Positions 1-9,009 of a stretch of 64,000 nucleotides of DNA are shown here, in pieces. The notes under the pieces are model-generated. The model did no database searches. It saw nothing but the letters and a program-made list of their open reading frames with translations, and was not told where the DNA came from. The DNA comes from Sphingobium terrigena (lineage in GTDB: Bacteria > Pseudomonadota > Alphaproteobacteria > Sphingomonadales > Sphingomonadaceae): contig NZ_QVRA01000002.1 of the NCBI RefSeq assembly GCF_003591655.1, forward strand, positions 80,910-144,909, written 5' to 3'. The position numbers and the translations under genes are program-made. Position 1 is the first letter of the stretch; each line of letters starts with the position of its first letter.

Positions 1-625
1 GCTTGCCGCCCAGCGTCAGGCCGATCCGCCCGTCCTGCGGCACGCGCCGTTCGGCAATGTCGAGCCGCGCCATCACCTTGACGCGGCTGACCACCACCGG
101 CGCGACATGGGGCGGCATACGCAGCGTTTCGCGCAGCACCCCGTCGATCCGCATCCGCACGACCAGCCCCGTCTCATAGGGTTCGATATGAATGTCCGAC
201 ACGCCATGCCGCGCGGCTTCGGCGATGATGCCGTTGATCAGGCGGATGGCGGGCGCGTCATCGGCACTGTCGAGCAGATCGTCGGCGGTCGGTATGTCGG
301 CCGCCAGCATGTCCAGCTCGTCCGCGCCCATGTCGATCGACCCGGCCATGGCCGCCGCGCTGCCATCCATCGCATAATGGTTGGACAGATGTCGGTCGAA
401 TTCGGCGGGATCAACGAAGCTGACATCGAAACTGCGCGCCAGATGGCGGCGGACTTCGAGCAGGATGCGCGGATCACTCCCTTCGCGCACGGCGATGGCC
501 AGACGATCGCCCTCCTGCGGGAGCAGCACCACGCCATGCTTGCGCGCGAAGCTGTAGGGGATGTCGATGGCGCGCGGAGATGGAGCCGCCGAAACATCTG
601 CGGACGCGGATGTGTGTTCGCTCAT
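1..625 (-). CDS. gspE: Type II secretion ATPase GspE, N-terminal part (cut by window edge)
   Basis: Cytoplasmic ATPase that powers pseudopilus assembly in type II secretion. The visible 208 residues begin at an ATG at 623-625, preceded by GGAG that is itself the end of a palindromic repeat. They carry the N-terminal GspE domain (PYSFARKHGVVLLP, IAVREGSDPRIL) and the start of the ATPase core (AIRLINGIIAEA, SDIHIEPYETGLVVRMRIDG, RRVPQDGRIGLTLGGK). The Walker A and B motifs lie beyond the left edge. It follows gspC and gspD in the same direction, the usual gsp order, after a gap of about 124 bp filled by a repeat. Confidence 0.93.
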   Translation of the reverse strand, partial: MSEHTSASADVSAAPSPRAIDIPYSFARKHGVVLLPQEGDRLAIAVREGSDPRILLEVRRHLARSFDVSFVDPAEFDRHLSNHYAMDGSAAAMAGSIDMGADELDMLAADIPTADDLLDSADDAPAIRLINGIIAEAARHGVSDIHIEPYETGLVVRMRIDGVLRETLRMPPHVAPVVVSRVKVMARLDIAERRVPQDGRIGLTLGGK

Positions 626-633
626 ACAAAACT

Positions 634-732
634 CCGTTCGGGCTGAGCGAAGTCGAAGCCTCCTGCTGAACGAAGTGAAGCAATGCCTTCGCTCCGCTCA
701 GGCGAGGGCTTCGACAAGCTCAGCCCGAACGG
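634..732. repeat. Palindromic REP-like repeat (family 1) between gspD and gspE
   Basis: An inverted pair: CCGTTCGGGCTGAGCGAAGTC at the left and a matching GACAAGCTCAGCCCGAACGG at the right, with further internal half-copies (CTGAACGAAGTGAAG). The same unit recurs at 37891-37998 and 45606-45701, and a variant at 28424-28489. The left end supplies the GGAG that serves as the gspE ribosome binding site. Confidence 0.85.
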
Positions 733-749
733 GTGGAAAGCAGTGTGCT

Positions 750-2924
750 TCACTTGCGTTCTCCGCTCGGCGCTATCTCGACCGGGCGCACCACGCCGCT
801 CGACTGGCGCACCACCGGTTCGATCACTTGCGGGGCGTCAGGCTGCACCACCGCGTCGCCCGGCTGCGCGGCGACCGGCGGGGTTGCGCCCATATAGTCG
901 CGGACCAGTTCGTCGATCGTCGGTTCCATGTCGGGATTGCGCTGTAACTGCATGTTGCGGACATAGCCGTAGCGCTGCTGGGTCAGCTTCTGCGCATCCT
1001 CCTTCGAACGGAGGATGGTCGGGCGGATGAACACCATCAGGTTGGTCTTGGTCCGGCTGCGGCTGCGCGACTTGAACAGCTCGCCAAGGCCCGGAATGTC
1101 GCTCAGCAACGGGATGCGCTCAATCGTCTTGCGCTCATTATCGTCCAGCAGTCCGCCCAGCGCCAATATCTCGCCATCATCGACCGTGACCGTCGTTTCG
1201 ATCTCGCGCTTGTTGATGATCAGGTCACTGCTGGAGTTGCTGACCGGCCCGGCCACGCTCGACACTTCCTGCCGCAGGAACAGCTTGATCGCACCGCCGG
1301 TGTTGATCTGGGGCTTCACCTCCAGCTTGATACCGACATCCTGCCGCTGGACGGTGCGGAACTGGTTGTCGAAATTCTGCGAGAGCGCCTCACCCGTGGT
1401 CACCGGCACCTGCTGGCCGACCAGGATCGACGCCTTCTGATTGTCCAGCGTCATCACCGACGGGGTGGAGAGCAGATTGCTCTCCGTATCGGACTTCACC
1501 GCATTGATGATCGCGCCGAAAATCCCGTTCTTGCCGATGCTGCCGCCCAGCCCGGCAATCGCCCCGGTCGCACTGGTCAGGCTATTGATCGCCGCCTGTT
1601 GCAACGTGCTGGCCAGTTCGCCGTTGGTCTGTGTCTCGGTCGTTGTCTTGCTGCCGTCCGCCGCCACTACCGTGGTCGTGGTCGTCCCCAATTGCGTCGC
1701 GCCATAGGCACCCGCCAGCGTCAGCAGATTGGGCGATGCGTTGCTGTAATTGGTCGCGGCAAAGCCGGTCGATGTGCTGCCGAGCAGAAATTGCACGCCC
1801 AGCTTCTTGGCCGCTGCGTCGCTAATCTCGACAATGATCGCCTCGACCAGCACCTGTTCGCGGCGCGTGTCGATCTGGCGGATGGTTTCGCCCAGCATCC
1901 GCTGCACGTCGCTATTGGCGGCGACGATGATAGCGTTCGCGCCCTCATAACGGGTCACGATCGCCGGGCCGCGCGTCGAAATGCCGCTGCCACTGGACGA
2001 GGAGGATGGTGCGGCTACGGGTGCCGCTGCCGCATTCGCCGGGGCCGCCGCCGGGGTGGAGGCGGTCACCGGCTGGCTGGTCGATTGCCCTACCAGTTGC
2101 TGCAACACCGGCAGCAATTTTTCCGCGTCGGCATGTTCCAGCCAATAGACCCGGATTTCCGTGCCGCTGGCGGCCTGCTGGTCCAGTTGCCGCGCCATCG
2201 CGACAAGCCGGGCGACCGTATTGGCGTCGCCCCGAATTGCGACCGCATTGCTGCTGTCGATCGGCACCACGGTCGCCGCCGACGGCGAAGCATTCTCGCC
2301 CCCGCCGCTGCTTGCCACCAATGCCTGGAGCGATGTCGCAATCTCCCGCGCGCCGGCATTTTTGAGCATCACCATCTGCGTCGACGACACATCGCGATCG
2401 ACCCGTGCGATCACCTGCCGGATGCGGGCGATATTGTCGGCATAGTCAGCCACCACCACGCTATTGCCCGCGCGATTGGCGGTCACCGACCCATCCTTGC
2501 TGACCAGCGGGCGCAGCGTTTCCAGCGCGCTTGCGGCGTCGATGGAGCGCAGGCGGAATACTTCGGTCACGAAACTGTTGCGATTGGCCGCGCGACCCAC
2601 GCTGCTGGGCTGCCCCGCCGCGCCATCGGCAGGCTGGATGCGATAGGCCCCGCCGGGCGCTGGCACGGCGACGAGGCCATTGGCGCGCAGCGTGGACAAA
2701 ACGATCTCGAAATATTCAGAGCGCGACAAGGGCCGGTCGGTCACGACCGACACTTTCCCCTGCACCCGATTGTCGATGATGAAGGTGCGCCCCGTCACCC
2801 GCGCGGCATCCTGAATGAAGGCGCGAATATCGGCATCGCGGACGTTCAGCGTCTGCTGCGCCATGCCCGGCGCGGCCAAAACCAGCGCAAGCGCGGCAGA
2901 AAGGGGGAGGAAATATCTGGTCAT
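750..2924 (-). CDS. gspD: Type II secretion outer-membrane secretin GspD
   Basis: Forms the outer-membrane channel of the type II secretion system. It has 724 aa with a signal peptide (about residues 1-22, ending APGMA). An N0 domain follows (LNVRDADIRAFIQDAARVTG), then repeated N-domains, an Ala/Ser-rich linker near residues 285-315, and the C-terminal secretin domain (VGIKLEVKPQINTGG, LGGLLDDNERKTIERIPLLS, IPGLGELFKSR, TNLMVFIRPTILR). The Ala/Ser/Pro-rich tail after the secretin domain is normal for the family. The start overlaps the gspC stop by 4 bp (ATGA), which implies translational coupling. Confidence 0.96.
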   Translation of the reverse strand: MTRYFLPLSAALALVLAAPGMAQQTLNVRDADIRAFIQDAARVTGRTFIIDNRVQGKVSVVTDRPLSRSEYFEIVLSTLRANGLVAVPAPGGAYRIQPADGAAGQPSSVGRAANRNSFVTEVFRLRSIDAASALETLRPLVSKDGSVTANRAGNSVVVADYADNIARIRQVIARVDRDVSSTQMVMLKNAGAREIATSLQALVASSGGGENASPSAATVVPIDSSNAVAIRGDANTVARLVAMARQLDQQAASGTEIRVYWLEHADAEKLLPVLQQLVGQSTSQPVTASTPAAAPANAAAAPVAAPSSSSSGSGISTRGPAIVTRYEGANAIIVAANSDVQRMLGETIRQIDTRREQVLVEAIIVEISDAAAKKLGVQFLLGSTSTGFAATNYSNASPNLLTLAGAYGATQLGTTTTTVVAADGSKTTTETQTNGELASTLQQAAINSLTSATGAIAGLGGSIGKNGIFGAIINAVKSDTESNLLSTPSVMTLDNQKASILVGQQVPVTTGEALSQNFDNQFRTVQRQDVGIKLEVKPQINTGGAIKLFLRQEVSSVAGPVSNSSSDLIINKREIETTVTVDDGEILALGGLLDDNERKTIERIPLLSDIPGLGELFKSRSRSRTKTNLMVFIRPTILRSKEDAQKLTQQRYGYVRNMQLQRNPDMEPTIDELVRDYMGATPPVAAQPGDAVVQPDAPQVIEPVVRQSSGVVRPVEIAPSGERK

Positions 2925-3730
2925 TGGCCTTGCACTATAAGGTTCACCGAAGCGACGGCCGCGCCGCGCTCCACGGTCAGGGACAGGCGCGCACCGGGCG
3001 CGATCTGATTTTGTACGGACTGGAGATCGCCCACCGGCTGGCCGTTAATCTGGCTGATGATGTCGCCGGGCCGGAAGCCGGCACTGGCAAAGCCCGGTCC
3101 CTTCGCGCTGACCGCCAGCCCGGTCACCCGGCCATTCTGCATCCGGGGCGCAAAACCAATGTCACGCCTCAGGCTGTCGGCGGTCGGACCCGCCGATGGC
3201 GGCGGCGACACGGGCGGCGGCGCCTGTGTTTCGCCGCCCTCCGGGGCAGCCGTCGGCGCAGGCGTCGACTGGTCCAGGAATATCTGTTCTTCCGCCCCGC
3301 CCCGATCGATCGTCACATGATCGAACGCCACCGATTTCAGCACCACGCCAGGCAGGATTTCGTCCCCCACGGCAAAGCTGCTCTGCACCCCGTCGGGCGC
3401 GGCGATGATCGCGGAGCCGAGGCCGGAGCCTTCATTCAACCGGATGCCATACAGCGTCAGCGCCAGCGACGTGACGACGCCATTGCCCGCTGCCTGAGGC
3501 GCTCCAGTGCGAAAGAAGGGATCAAAGCTGGCGAACAAAGCCTGCCGCGCGGCCGGGGTCAGCAATTGCGCCTGCCGCCCTTCCCATGGGCCGAAACTGC
3601 CCACCGGCGTCACGACCACCCAGGCCAGCCGCACCAGTTGCAGCGCCAGCAGGGCGATCAGCCCCTTTTCCAGCAGCGCCAGCCCGTCAATCGACCGACC
3701 CCGCAACCTGTTGGCGATCGCCACCCGCAT
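2921..3730 (-). CDS. gspC: Type II secretion inner-membrane protein GspC with PDZ domain
   Basis: Links the inner-membrane platform to the secretin and helps select substrates. It has 269 aa: a short cytoplasmic N-terminus, one membrane segment (about residues 23-42, GLIALLALQLVRLAWVVV), a periplasmic homology region (VVTSLALTLYGIRLNEGSG, AIIAAPDGVQSSFAVGDEI), a Pro-rich linker, and a C-terminal PDZ domain (GFRPGDIISQINGQPVGDL). It is first in the visible gspC-D-E operon. Its upstream region carries a three-repeat Pho-box array at 3788-3816, about 58 bp before the start codon. Confidence 0.93.
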   Translation of the reverse strand: MRVAIANRLRGRSIDGLALLEKGLIALLALQLVRLAWVVVTPVGSFGPWEGRQAQLLTPAARQALFASFDPFFRTGAPQAAGNGVVTSLALTLYGIRLNEGSGLGSAIIAAPDGVQSSFAVGDEILPGVVLKSVAFDHVTIDRGGAEEQIFLDQSTPAPTAAPEGGETQAPPPVSPPPSAGPTADSLRRDIGFAPRMQNGRVTGLAVSAKGPGFASAGFRPGDIISQINGQPVGDLQSVQNQIAPGARLSLTVERGAAVASVNLIVQGQ

Positions 3731-3787
3731 CTGCCTTGCTTGCCCCTTTGTGATGGGCCGCTGCTAAGCACTTCCTCTTACGGCTGG

Positions 3788-3816
3788 ATGACAGTGGTGT
3801 GACGCATTTATGACAA
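3788..3816 (-). promoter_or_regulatory. Pho box array (PhoB site) upstream of gspC
   Basis: Read on the minus strand: TTGTCAT-AAAT-GCGTCAC-ACCA-CTGTCAT, three 7-bp units at exact 11-bp spacing. The first two units match the E. coli Pho box CTGTCAT-N4-CTGTCAY closely, and the third is a perfect CTGTCAT. The array faces gspC. It also lies about 75 bp before the rightward oxygenase gene, so it could serve both. PhoB binding is inferred from the pattern. Confidence 0.8.
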
Positions 3817-3890
3817 GCGAAATTCCGCCGTCATGACGCTTGCATTTCCGGGCCTGGCCAGTAGCAGAATCGCCCTCTCAGGCCTTGTTT

Positions 3891-4541
3891 ATGAGTGTCA
3901 TGCCCGATCATCCCGCCGCCGCAGATGCCGACCCGGTCTGGATCGCCAGCCATCCCCGCGTCCAGCGAGTCCCCAACCGTGACCTCACCCTGTTCATCCG
4001 GCGCGATTTCCTTGTCGCGGACGAATGTGCCGCGCTGATCGAACGGATCGAAGCGGACCGCCGCCCCTCCACCATCGCGGACGCCAATGGCGATGGCTAT
4101 TTCCGCACCAGCGAAACCTGCGACCTCGACCATGCCGACCCGTTCGTCGCCATGATCGACGCCAAGCTCGCCGCCTTTGCTGGGATCGACCCCGCCTATG
4201 GCGAACCGATCCAGGGCCAGCGCTATGATGTGGGGCAGGAGTTCAAGGCCCATACCGACTATTTCGACCCCAAGGGCGCGGACTATGCGAAATATTGCGC
4301 GGTCGCGGGCAACCGCACCTGGACGCTGATGGTCTATCTGGACGCGCCAAAGGCAGGCGGCGCAACCCGCTTTCCCCAGATCGGCAAGACCGTCCAGCCG
4401 GAAACCGGCAAGCTGCTCGCCTGGAACAACCGCATCGCGCCGGGTCAGCCCAATCCGGCCAGCCTCCACCACGGCATGAAGGTCCGCGCCGGGGTGAAGC
4501 ATGTCATCACCAAATGGTATCGCGAAAGGCCATGGGGATGA
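3891..4541 (+). CDS. 2OG-Fe(II) dioxygenase, prolyl 4-hydroxylase type
   Basis: Predicted Fe(II)/2-oxoglutarate-dependent hydroxylase of 216 aa from the ATG at 3891 (an in-frame ATG at 3900 is also possible). The family core is present: the iron-binding H-x-D in FKAHTDYFDP, the jelly-roll strand RTWTLMVYLDAPKAGG and ATRFPQIG, and the distal His followed by the 2OG-binding Lys in VKHVITKWYRER. Substrate unknown. It is divergent from gspC, sharing the Pho-box intergenic region, and convergent with the TonB receptor gene, so a role in the phosphate-related locus is possible but unproven. Confidence 0.88.
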   Translation: MSVMPDHPAAADADPVWIASHPRVQRVPNRDLTLFIRRDFLVADECAALIERIEADRRPSTIADANGDGYFRTSETCDLDHADPFVAMIDAKLAAFAGIDPAYGEPIQGQRYDVGQEFKAHTDYFDPKGADYAKYCAVAGNRTWTLMVYLDAPKAGGATRFPQIGKTVQPETGKLLAWNNRIAPGQPNPASLHHGMKVRAGVKHVITKWYRERPWG

Positions 4542-4550
4542 TCCAAACGC

Positions 4551-4583
4551 AAAACGACCGGCCCGCCTGAAACGGACCGGTCG
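4551..4583 (-). terminator. Probable terminator of the receptor transcript
   Basis: On the minus strand CGACCGG and CCGGTCG form a stem around a 15-nt loop, followed by TTTTGCGTTTGG. It sits between the convergent oxygenase and TonB-receptor genes. A second GC-rich hairpin (GGGGC...GCCCC) lies next to it near 4595-4619. Confidence 0.5.
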
Positions 4584-4624
4584 CCTGCGTCGCATGGGGC
4601 TGCGCGAACGCGGCCCCGTTCATA

Positions 4625-7330
4625 TCAGAAGGCCACCGTCATCGACGCGGCGATGGTCGTGCCGATCTTGTAGCGGTTATAATAGACGCGGTTGCCGTCC
4701 TGTTCCTGGAATTCCTGGAACTTGCGACCCAATATGTTGCGCGCCTCGAACTTGACTTCGCTGTTGATGCCGCCGGGCAGCTTGACCGCCTGCCGCGCCA
4801 CGAAGTCGAGCTGTACGCCCGGCCGTTCCTTGATATCGGGTTGCAGGTTCGGGCCACGGCTGGTGACGCGGTCGCTGGCATAGGTCAGCAACAATGTCTG
4901 CTGCGACAGCGTGTCGGTATCTTCCAGCCCCAGTTGCAGGTTCACCAGATGGTCCGACTGGCCCGTCAGCGGCACGCCATTGAGGAAGAAGTCGGACGCC
5001 GCGGGCGGCTCACCGGTAGTGTAGGTATAGGGGATGGTGGTATCACCCGCCCCGACCTTCAGCTTCGACTGGGTATAGGTATAGTTGCCGATCAGTGCGA
5101 TCCGGCGGCTGACGAAAAAGCTTGAGTCCGAAAATCCGTCCAGCGGCACATATTTCTGCACTTCCAGTTCCGCGCCGTAAAGCGTCGCTTCGGGCGCATT
5201 GGCGAAGCTGGTCGTGACATTATAGGTGTCGGTGATGGTCGTGTAAGTCTCGATCGGATTTTCGATCTTCTTGTAGAAGGCCGCTGCCGTGATCCGTTCA
5301 TCCTTGCCCATATACCATTCGGCCCGGATGTCCGCATTCCACAACTGGCTGTCCTGAAGGAACGGGTTACCGCGGAAGAAACGGTTGGATTCGGTGTCGA
5401 GATAGGGCTGGGCGATCAGCTCGCGGAATTGCGGGCGGGCGATGGTTTTGGACCCGCTGGCGCGAAGCTGGAGACCCTTGGCCGCTTCGAGCGTGAAGGT
5501 CACGGCTGGCAGCCAGTAATCCTTGCGGATTTCGTTGAACGGGGTCAGCCCGGTGCTGTACACATCGACGCCCGACACCGACATTTCGCCCTTTTCGTAG
5601 CGAACGCCGGCATTGACGGAAAGACCCGCAAACAGGTCCGCCTGCGCCTGGGCATAGCCCGCATGGGTGCGCAGCGCCGCGTCATAGACCGGATAGTTGC
5701 CCGAAAATTCGAGCAGGCCGATATCATAGAGCTGGATGGTCGCATCCGACAGCAGATAGTCGGGGCGCAGTTGCTGCACCGGCACCGGCAGGTTGACGGC
5801 ATCGAAATGCAGCTCATAGCGCGACGAACGACGCTTCGTGTCGTTGAAGGCATAGCCCGCCGTCAGCGAAAAGCCCGGCGCGATCTTGTAGCTCCAGTCG
5901 GCGCCGGCGAACCACAAATCTTCGTTGAGGTCGCTAAACGTGGCCGATGCGTCGCCGCGCTGGCGATTGAGCGCATTGACGAAACGGTCGCCAACCGGAT
6001 CGGTCGCAAGGTCGCGATTGGTGCGCACATAGACAAATTCGCGTTCATAGGGGGCTTCGCGCTGCGAATTGGCAAAGCCGCCACGCACATCGAGGCTCAG
6101 CGCATCGGAAAATTTGAACTCCCCGACCAGCTGTGTGTCGATCAACTGCCGCTCATACCAGGCGGTATTTTGTTGCAGAAAATCGGCATCCTGAATGGTG
6201 CCGTCATTGCGGCCCACCGCCAGCGCGCTGCGCTTGGTGGTGTCGCGGATATAGAGGTTGGTCCAGCGCAACTTCTGGTCGCCCAGTTCCAGCCCGACGC
6301 CCAGCAGGCCGTTGACCGTAATCTCATTATCGGTGCTGACCTGCTGATAGCTTTTGCCTGCCCCTGCCCCGACATCGAGCGATGCCTGTTGCAGATTGTC
6401 GCGGGTGCGCCACTTGTTGCTGTAGGATGCCGTGGCGATCACGCCCAGCCGTCCGTCGCTGCCGACATCGACCGCCGTGCCGGCGTTGATCGAGCCGGAG
6501 AAGTTGAACGGCAGACTGTTGGTCCGCTGCACGACCGACGTGTCGGCGTTCAGGAACTGCATCGCAATCGCCTGCTGGTCGGTCCGGCCGATGTTGGCGA
6601 ACGGAACACCGCTGCCGATCGCCTGCTTGAGCAGCGGCGGCACGTCGCGCGAACTGTCGTCAAAACCGGTCCAGTCGGACTTGGAGCCATAATGGGTATA
6701 GCCCAATTGCCCCGACGTTTCGGTATTGGCCGAACTGCCAAAGCCGATTTCCAGATAGCTTTCGGCGGGAATCGCCTTGGTCGTCAGATTGATGACGCCG
6801 CCGCCAAATTCACCGGGGAAGTTGGCCGAGAAGGTCTTTTGCACCAGCGTCGATGCGATCACGCTGGTCGGGAACAGATCAAGCGGAACGACGCGCTTCA
6901 AGGGTTCGGGGCTTGGCAGCGGCGAACCGTTGAGCAGCGCGAGCGAATAGCGATCGCCCAGACCGCGAACATAGACATAGCCGCCCGACACGACCGACAG
7001 GCCAGTGACGCGCTGGAGCGATCCGGCGATATCGCCCTCACCCGTGCGTTTGATGTCGGCGGCGGACAGGACGTTGACAACCTGCGGCGCGGCCTGCGAC
7101 ACGTTTGTGGTGCGGCGGCCGGTGACGACGATGTCCGCGCCGGGAATCGACACGTCGACATTGCCGGTATCGGCATCGGCCTGTTCGGCGGCGGCCGGCG
7201 TGCCGGATGTAACGGCGCCGCCAGCGTCCGCGCCGGTCGTGGCGGCCGGGTCGGTTTGCGCCATGGCACCAGGTGCGACCAGGGCGGATGAAATCAGGAG
7301 CAGGCGCGCCAGGCTGAGCGGCTTCGACAT
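4625..7330 (-). CDS. TonB-dependent outer-membrane receptor
   Basis: Outer-membrane beta-barrel that imports a ligand using TonB energy. It has 901 aa from the ATG at 7330; the longer reading frame upstream lacks family features. A signal peptide ends at ALVAPGAMA|Q. A TonB-box-like ADIVVTGRR follows, then a plug domain (SAADIKRTGEGDIAGSLQRV, YVYVRGLGDRYSLALLNG, NFPGEFGGGVINLTTKA), then the barrel ending in ASMTVAF with a C-terminal Phe. It lies 92 bp downstream of the lipoprotein gene, with a hairpin between them. The ligand is not evident; neighbouring Pho-like sites make a phosphate-containing compound a reasonable guess only. Confidence 0.93.
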   Translation of the reverse strand: MSKPLSLARLLLISSALVAPGAMAQTDPAATTGADAGGAVTSGTPAAAEQADADTGNVDVSIPGADIVVTGRRTTNVSQAAPQVVNVLSAADIKRTGEGDIAGSLQRVTGLSVVSGGYVYVRGLGDRYSLALLNGSPLPSPEPLKRVVPLDLFPTSVIASTLVQKTFSANFPGEFGGGVINLTTKAIPAESYLEIGFGSSANTETSGQLGYTHYGSKSDWTGFDDSSRDVPPLLKQAIGSGVPFANIGRTDQQAIAMQFLNADTSVVQRTNSLPFNFSGSINAGTAVDVGSDGRLGVIATASYSNKWRTRDNLQQASLDVGAGAGKSYQQVSTDNEITVNGLLGVGLELGDQKLRWTNLYIRDTTKRSALAVGRNDGTIQDADFLQQNTAWYERQLIDTQLVGEFKFSDALSLDVRGGFANSQREAPYEREFVYVRTNRDLATDPVGDRFVNALNRQRGDASATFSDLNEDLWFAGADWSYKIAPGFSLTAGYAFNDTKRRSSRYELHFDAVNLPVPVQQLRPDYLLSDATIQLYDIGLLEFSGNYPVYDAALRTHAGYAQAQADLFAGLSVNAGVRYEKGEMSVSGVDVYSTGLTPFNEIRKDYWLPAVTFTLEAAKGLQLRASGSKTIARPQFRELIAQPYLDTESNRFFRGNPFLQDSQLWNADIRAEWYMGKDERITAAAFYKKIENPIETYTTITDTYNVTTSFANAPEATLYGAELEVQKYVPLDGFSDSSFFVSRRIALIGNYTYTQSKLKVGAGDTTIPYTYTTGEPPAASDFFLNGVPLTGQSDHLVNLQLGLEDTDTLSQQTLLLTYASDRVTSRGPNLQPDIKERPGVQLDFVARQAVKLPGGINSEVKFEARNILGRKFQEFQEQDGNRVYYNRYKIGTTIAASMTVAF

Positions 7331-7360
7331 GCTAGGGGTCCCCCTTTGGGAATTGCAGTG

Positions 7361-7400
7361 CAAAAGAAGGCGGGGAAGCGCGACAACACGCTCCCCCGCC
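7361..7400 (-). terminator. Intra-operon hairpin, probable attenuator between lipoprotein and receptor
   Basis: On the minus strand GGCGGGGGAGCG pairs with CGCGCTTCCCCGCC (one bulge) around a short loop and is followed by TTCTTTTG. It lies directly after the lipoprotein stop codon and before the receptor start. It would give more lipoprotein than receptor message. Confidence 0.6.
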
Positions 7401-7422
7401 CCTGTTGAGGTCGTGGGTCCGA

Positions 7423-9009
7423 TCAGGTCGTCGGGATCGCCGTGCAGTCCTTGCTGGTGGTGCCGAAGTTGGCGGTCACCGAATTGCAGGTCCAGCCGGC
7501 ATACCATGTGTCGCTGCTGTCCTTGACCGCACCGATATAGTTGGTGGTGGCGAAGGCAGCATCGATCGTCTTGGGGTCGATCGCGGTGCGCGCGGTTTCG
7601 GTCGCACCGTTGATGAACAGGCTGGTCAGCGACGGGGTGTAGCTGATCGTGCTGTTGGCACCGGCTTCGAAGATCGACTGGACGGTTGCGGCATCGACGC
7701 CGCGGCTGCCCTTATACGGGGTGCTGTTGCACTGCATCACCACCGAGATGTAGCGCGGCTTGCCGGCATCCTGCAGCGCCGTGTCGGCGTCGCGGGTCGT
7801 GGTCGTGCTGTCGATACGCAGGCAGCTGTTGGTCGGCGACACGATGATGCCGTTCACCAGCGCCAGATCCGCACCACCGCGCAGCAGCATGGCCGCGCCA
7901 TTGCTACCCGTGGTCGAACGCTGGATATAGGTGAAGTTGGCGACCTTCAGATACTGGCGGGGCAGCGCGTCCTCACCATTATTGGCCGCCGAACCACCAT
8001 TGGAGTCGGTTTCGAGGAAGCCGTCGCCAATGTCATTGTTCGCACGCTGGGCGCTGATGACAAATTGCACGGTGCCGCGATAACCGACGTCGGAGTCGAA
8101 ATTATCGTCCTCGTTGCCGGTCAGCACCAGGTAGCGATAGTTGGAACTGCCGCCAAAGGCTTCGATGCCGTCGTCCGAGCTGTTGTGGACCTGGATATGG
8201 TCGATCACCGTGCCGGTGCCGACGCCCGAAGGGGTCAGGCCCTGCAATTCGCTGCCGCCCGCAAGAGCAAAGCCCGAATAGCGGATCTGGACGTAGGACA
8301 TGCGACCCGAACTGTCGGCATCGTTCGCGCCACCATAAAGCGCGCCGCTGCTGCCTTCGGTATCACGCTCGCACGCGGTAGTGCCGGGTGCTGCGGCCGG
8401 GGCCAGACAGTCGGTGATCTTCGCACGGCCAAGCAGCACGACACCGCCCCACTGGCCCGACGACTGGTCGGTCGCGGTGCCCAGCACATTTTCACGGCTG
8501 GTGAAAACGATCGGCTGCGACGCGGTGCCGACAGCGTTGATCTTGTTGCCACGATTGACCGCCAGATAGGCGTTGCCGGTGGCAGCGAAGATGGTGACGC
8601 CCGGATCGATCGTCAGCGTGACGTCGGTGTTGGTGCTGGCTGCACCCTGGTCGGTGCCGACATCGACGCGGCCGGGCAGCGAATAGATGACGCCCGCGAC
8701 CTTGGCGATCGCGGTCGAGCTGGTGAAGCGCGCAGGGAAGGCGCAATTGCGCCAAGTATTGCCGCCATCCGAAATGGTGCCCAGATCCGCCAGCTGTGCC
8801 GAGCCGGAAATGGTCGGGCAGGCAGCTGCGGGGGTCACGCCGGTGGGCGTGGGGGTCGGCGTGGGCGTGGGGGTGGGCGTCGGGGTCGGCGCGGGGATGA
8901 CAATGGTGCCCTCGCCCGGCGAAGCGATGTCGTCAGCGCCGCAGGCGCTCAGGCCTATGCAGGCGCAGCTCGCCATCAGGATCGTGTGGATACGGTTAAT
9001 CTTGGCCAT
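7423..9009 (-). CDS. Secreted or surface lipoprotein with Pro-Thr linker (function unknown)
   Basis: 528 aa. The N-terminus is a lipoprotein signal with lipobox LSAC (Cys23). About ten residues later comes a Pro-Thr repeat hinge, encoded by a short tandem repeat at about 8837-8897, as in surface-exposed lipoproteins. The rest is a Gly/Asn/Asp-rich domain (VTLTIDPGVTIFAA, SQPIVFTSRE, QWGGVVLLGRA, IDHIQVHNSSDDGIEAFGG) typical of right-handed parallel beta-helix proteins, with few Cys. It is first in a two-gene operon with the TonB receptor. Its position beside gsp genes and Pho-like sites resembles the Caulobacter phosphate-starvation lipoprotein ElpS, but sequence homology to ElpS was not tested. 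Confidence 0.8.
   Translation of the reverse strand: MAKINRIHTILMASCACIGLSACGADDIASPGEGTIVIPAPTPTPTPTPTPTPTPTGVTPAAACPTISGSAQLADLGTISDGGNTWRNCAFPARFTSSTAIAKVAGVIYSLPGRVDVGTDQGAASTNTDVTLTIDPGVTIFAATGNAYLAVNRGNKINAVGTASQPIVFTSRENVLGTATDQSSGQWGGVVLLGRAKITDCLAPAAAPGTTACERDTEGSSGALYGGANDADSSGRMSYVQIRYSGFALAGGSELQGLTPSGVGTGTVIDHIQVHNSSDDGIEAFGGSSNYRYLVLTGNEDDNFDSDVGYRGTVQFVISAQRANNDIGDGFLETDSNGGSAANNGEDALPRQYLKVANFTYIQRSTTGSNGAAMLLRGGADLALVNGIIVSPTNSCLRIDSTTTTRDADTALQDAGKPRYISVVMQCNSTPYKGSRGVDAATVQSIFEAGANSTISYTPSLTSLFINGATETARTAIDPKTIDAAFATTNYIGAVKDSSDTWYAGWTCNSVTANFGTTSKDCTAIPTT

Noticed and set aside
5429..7291. 620-codon rightward open frame over the TonB receptor
   Set aside because: Antisense shadow of a high-GC gene; no domain, signal or start site, and the leftward receptor is clear.
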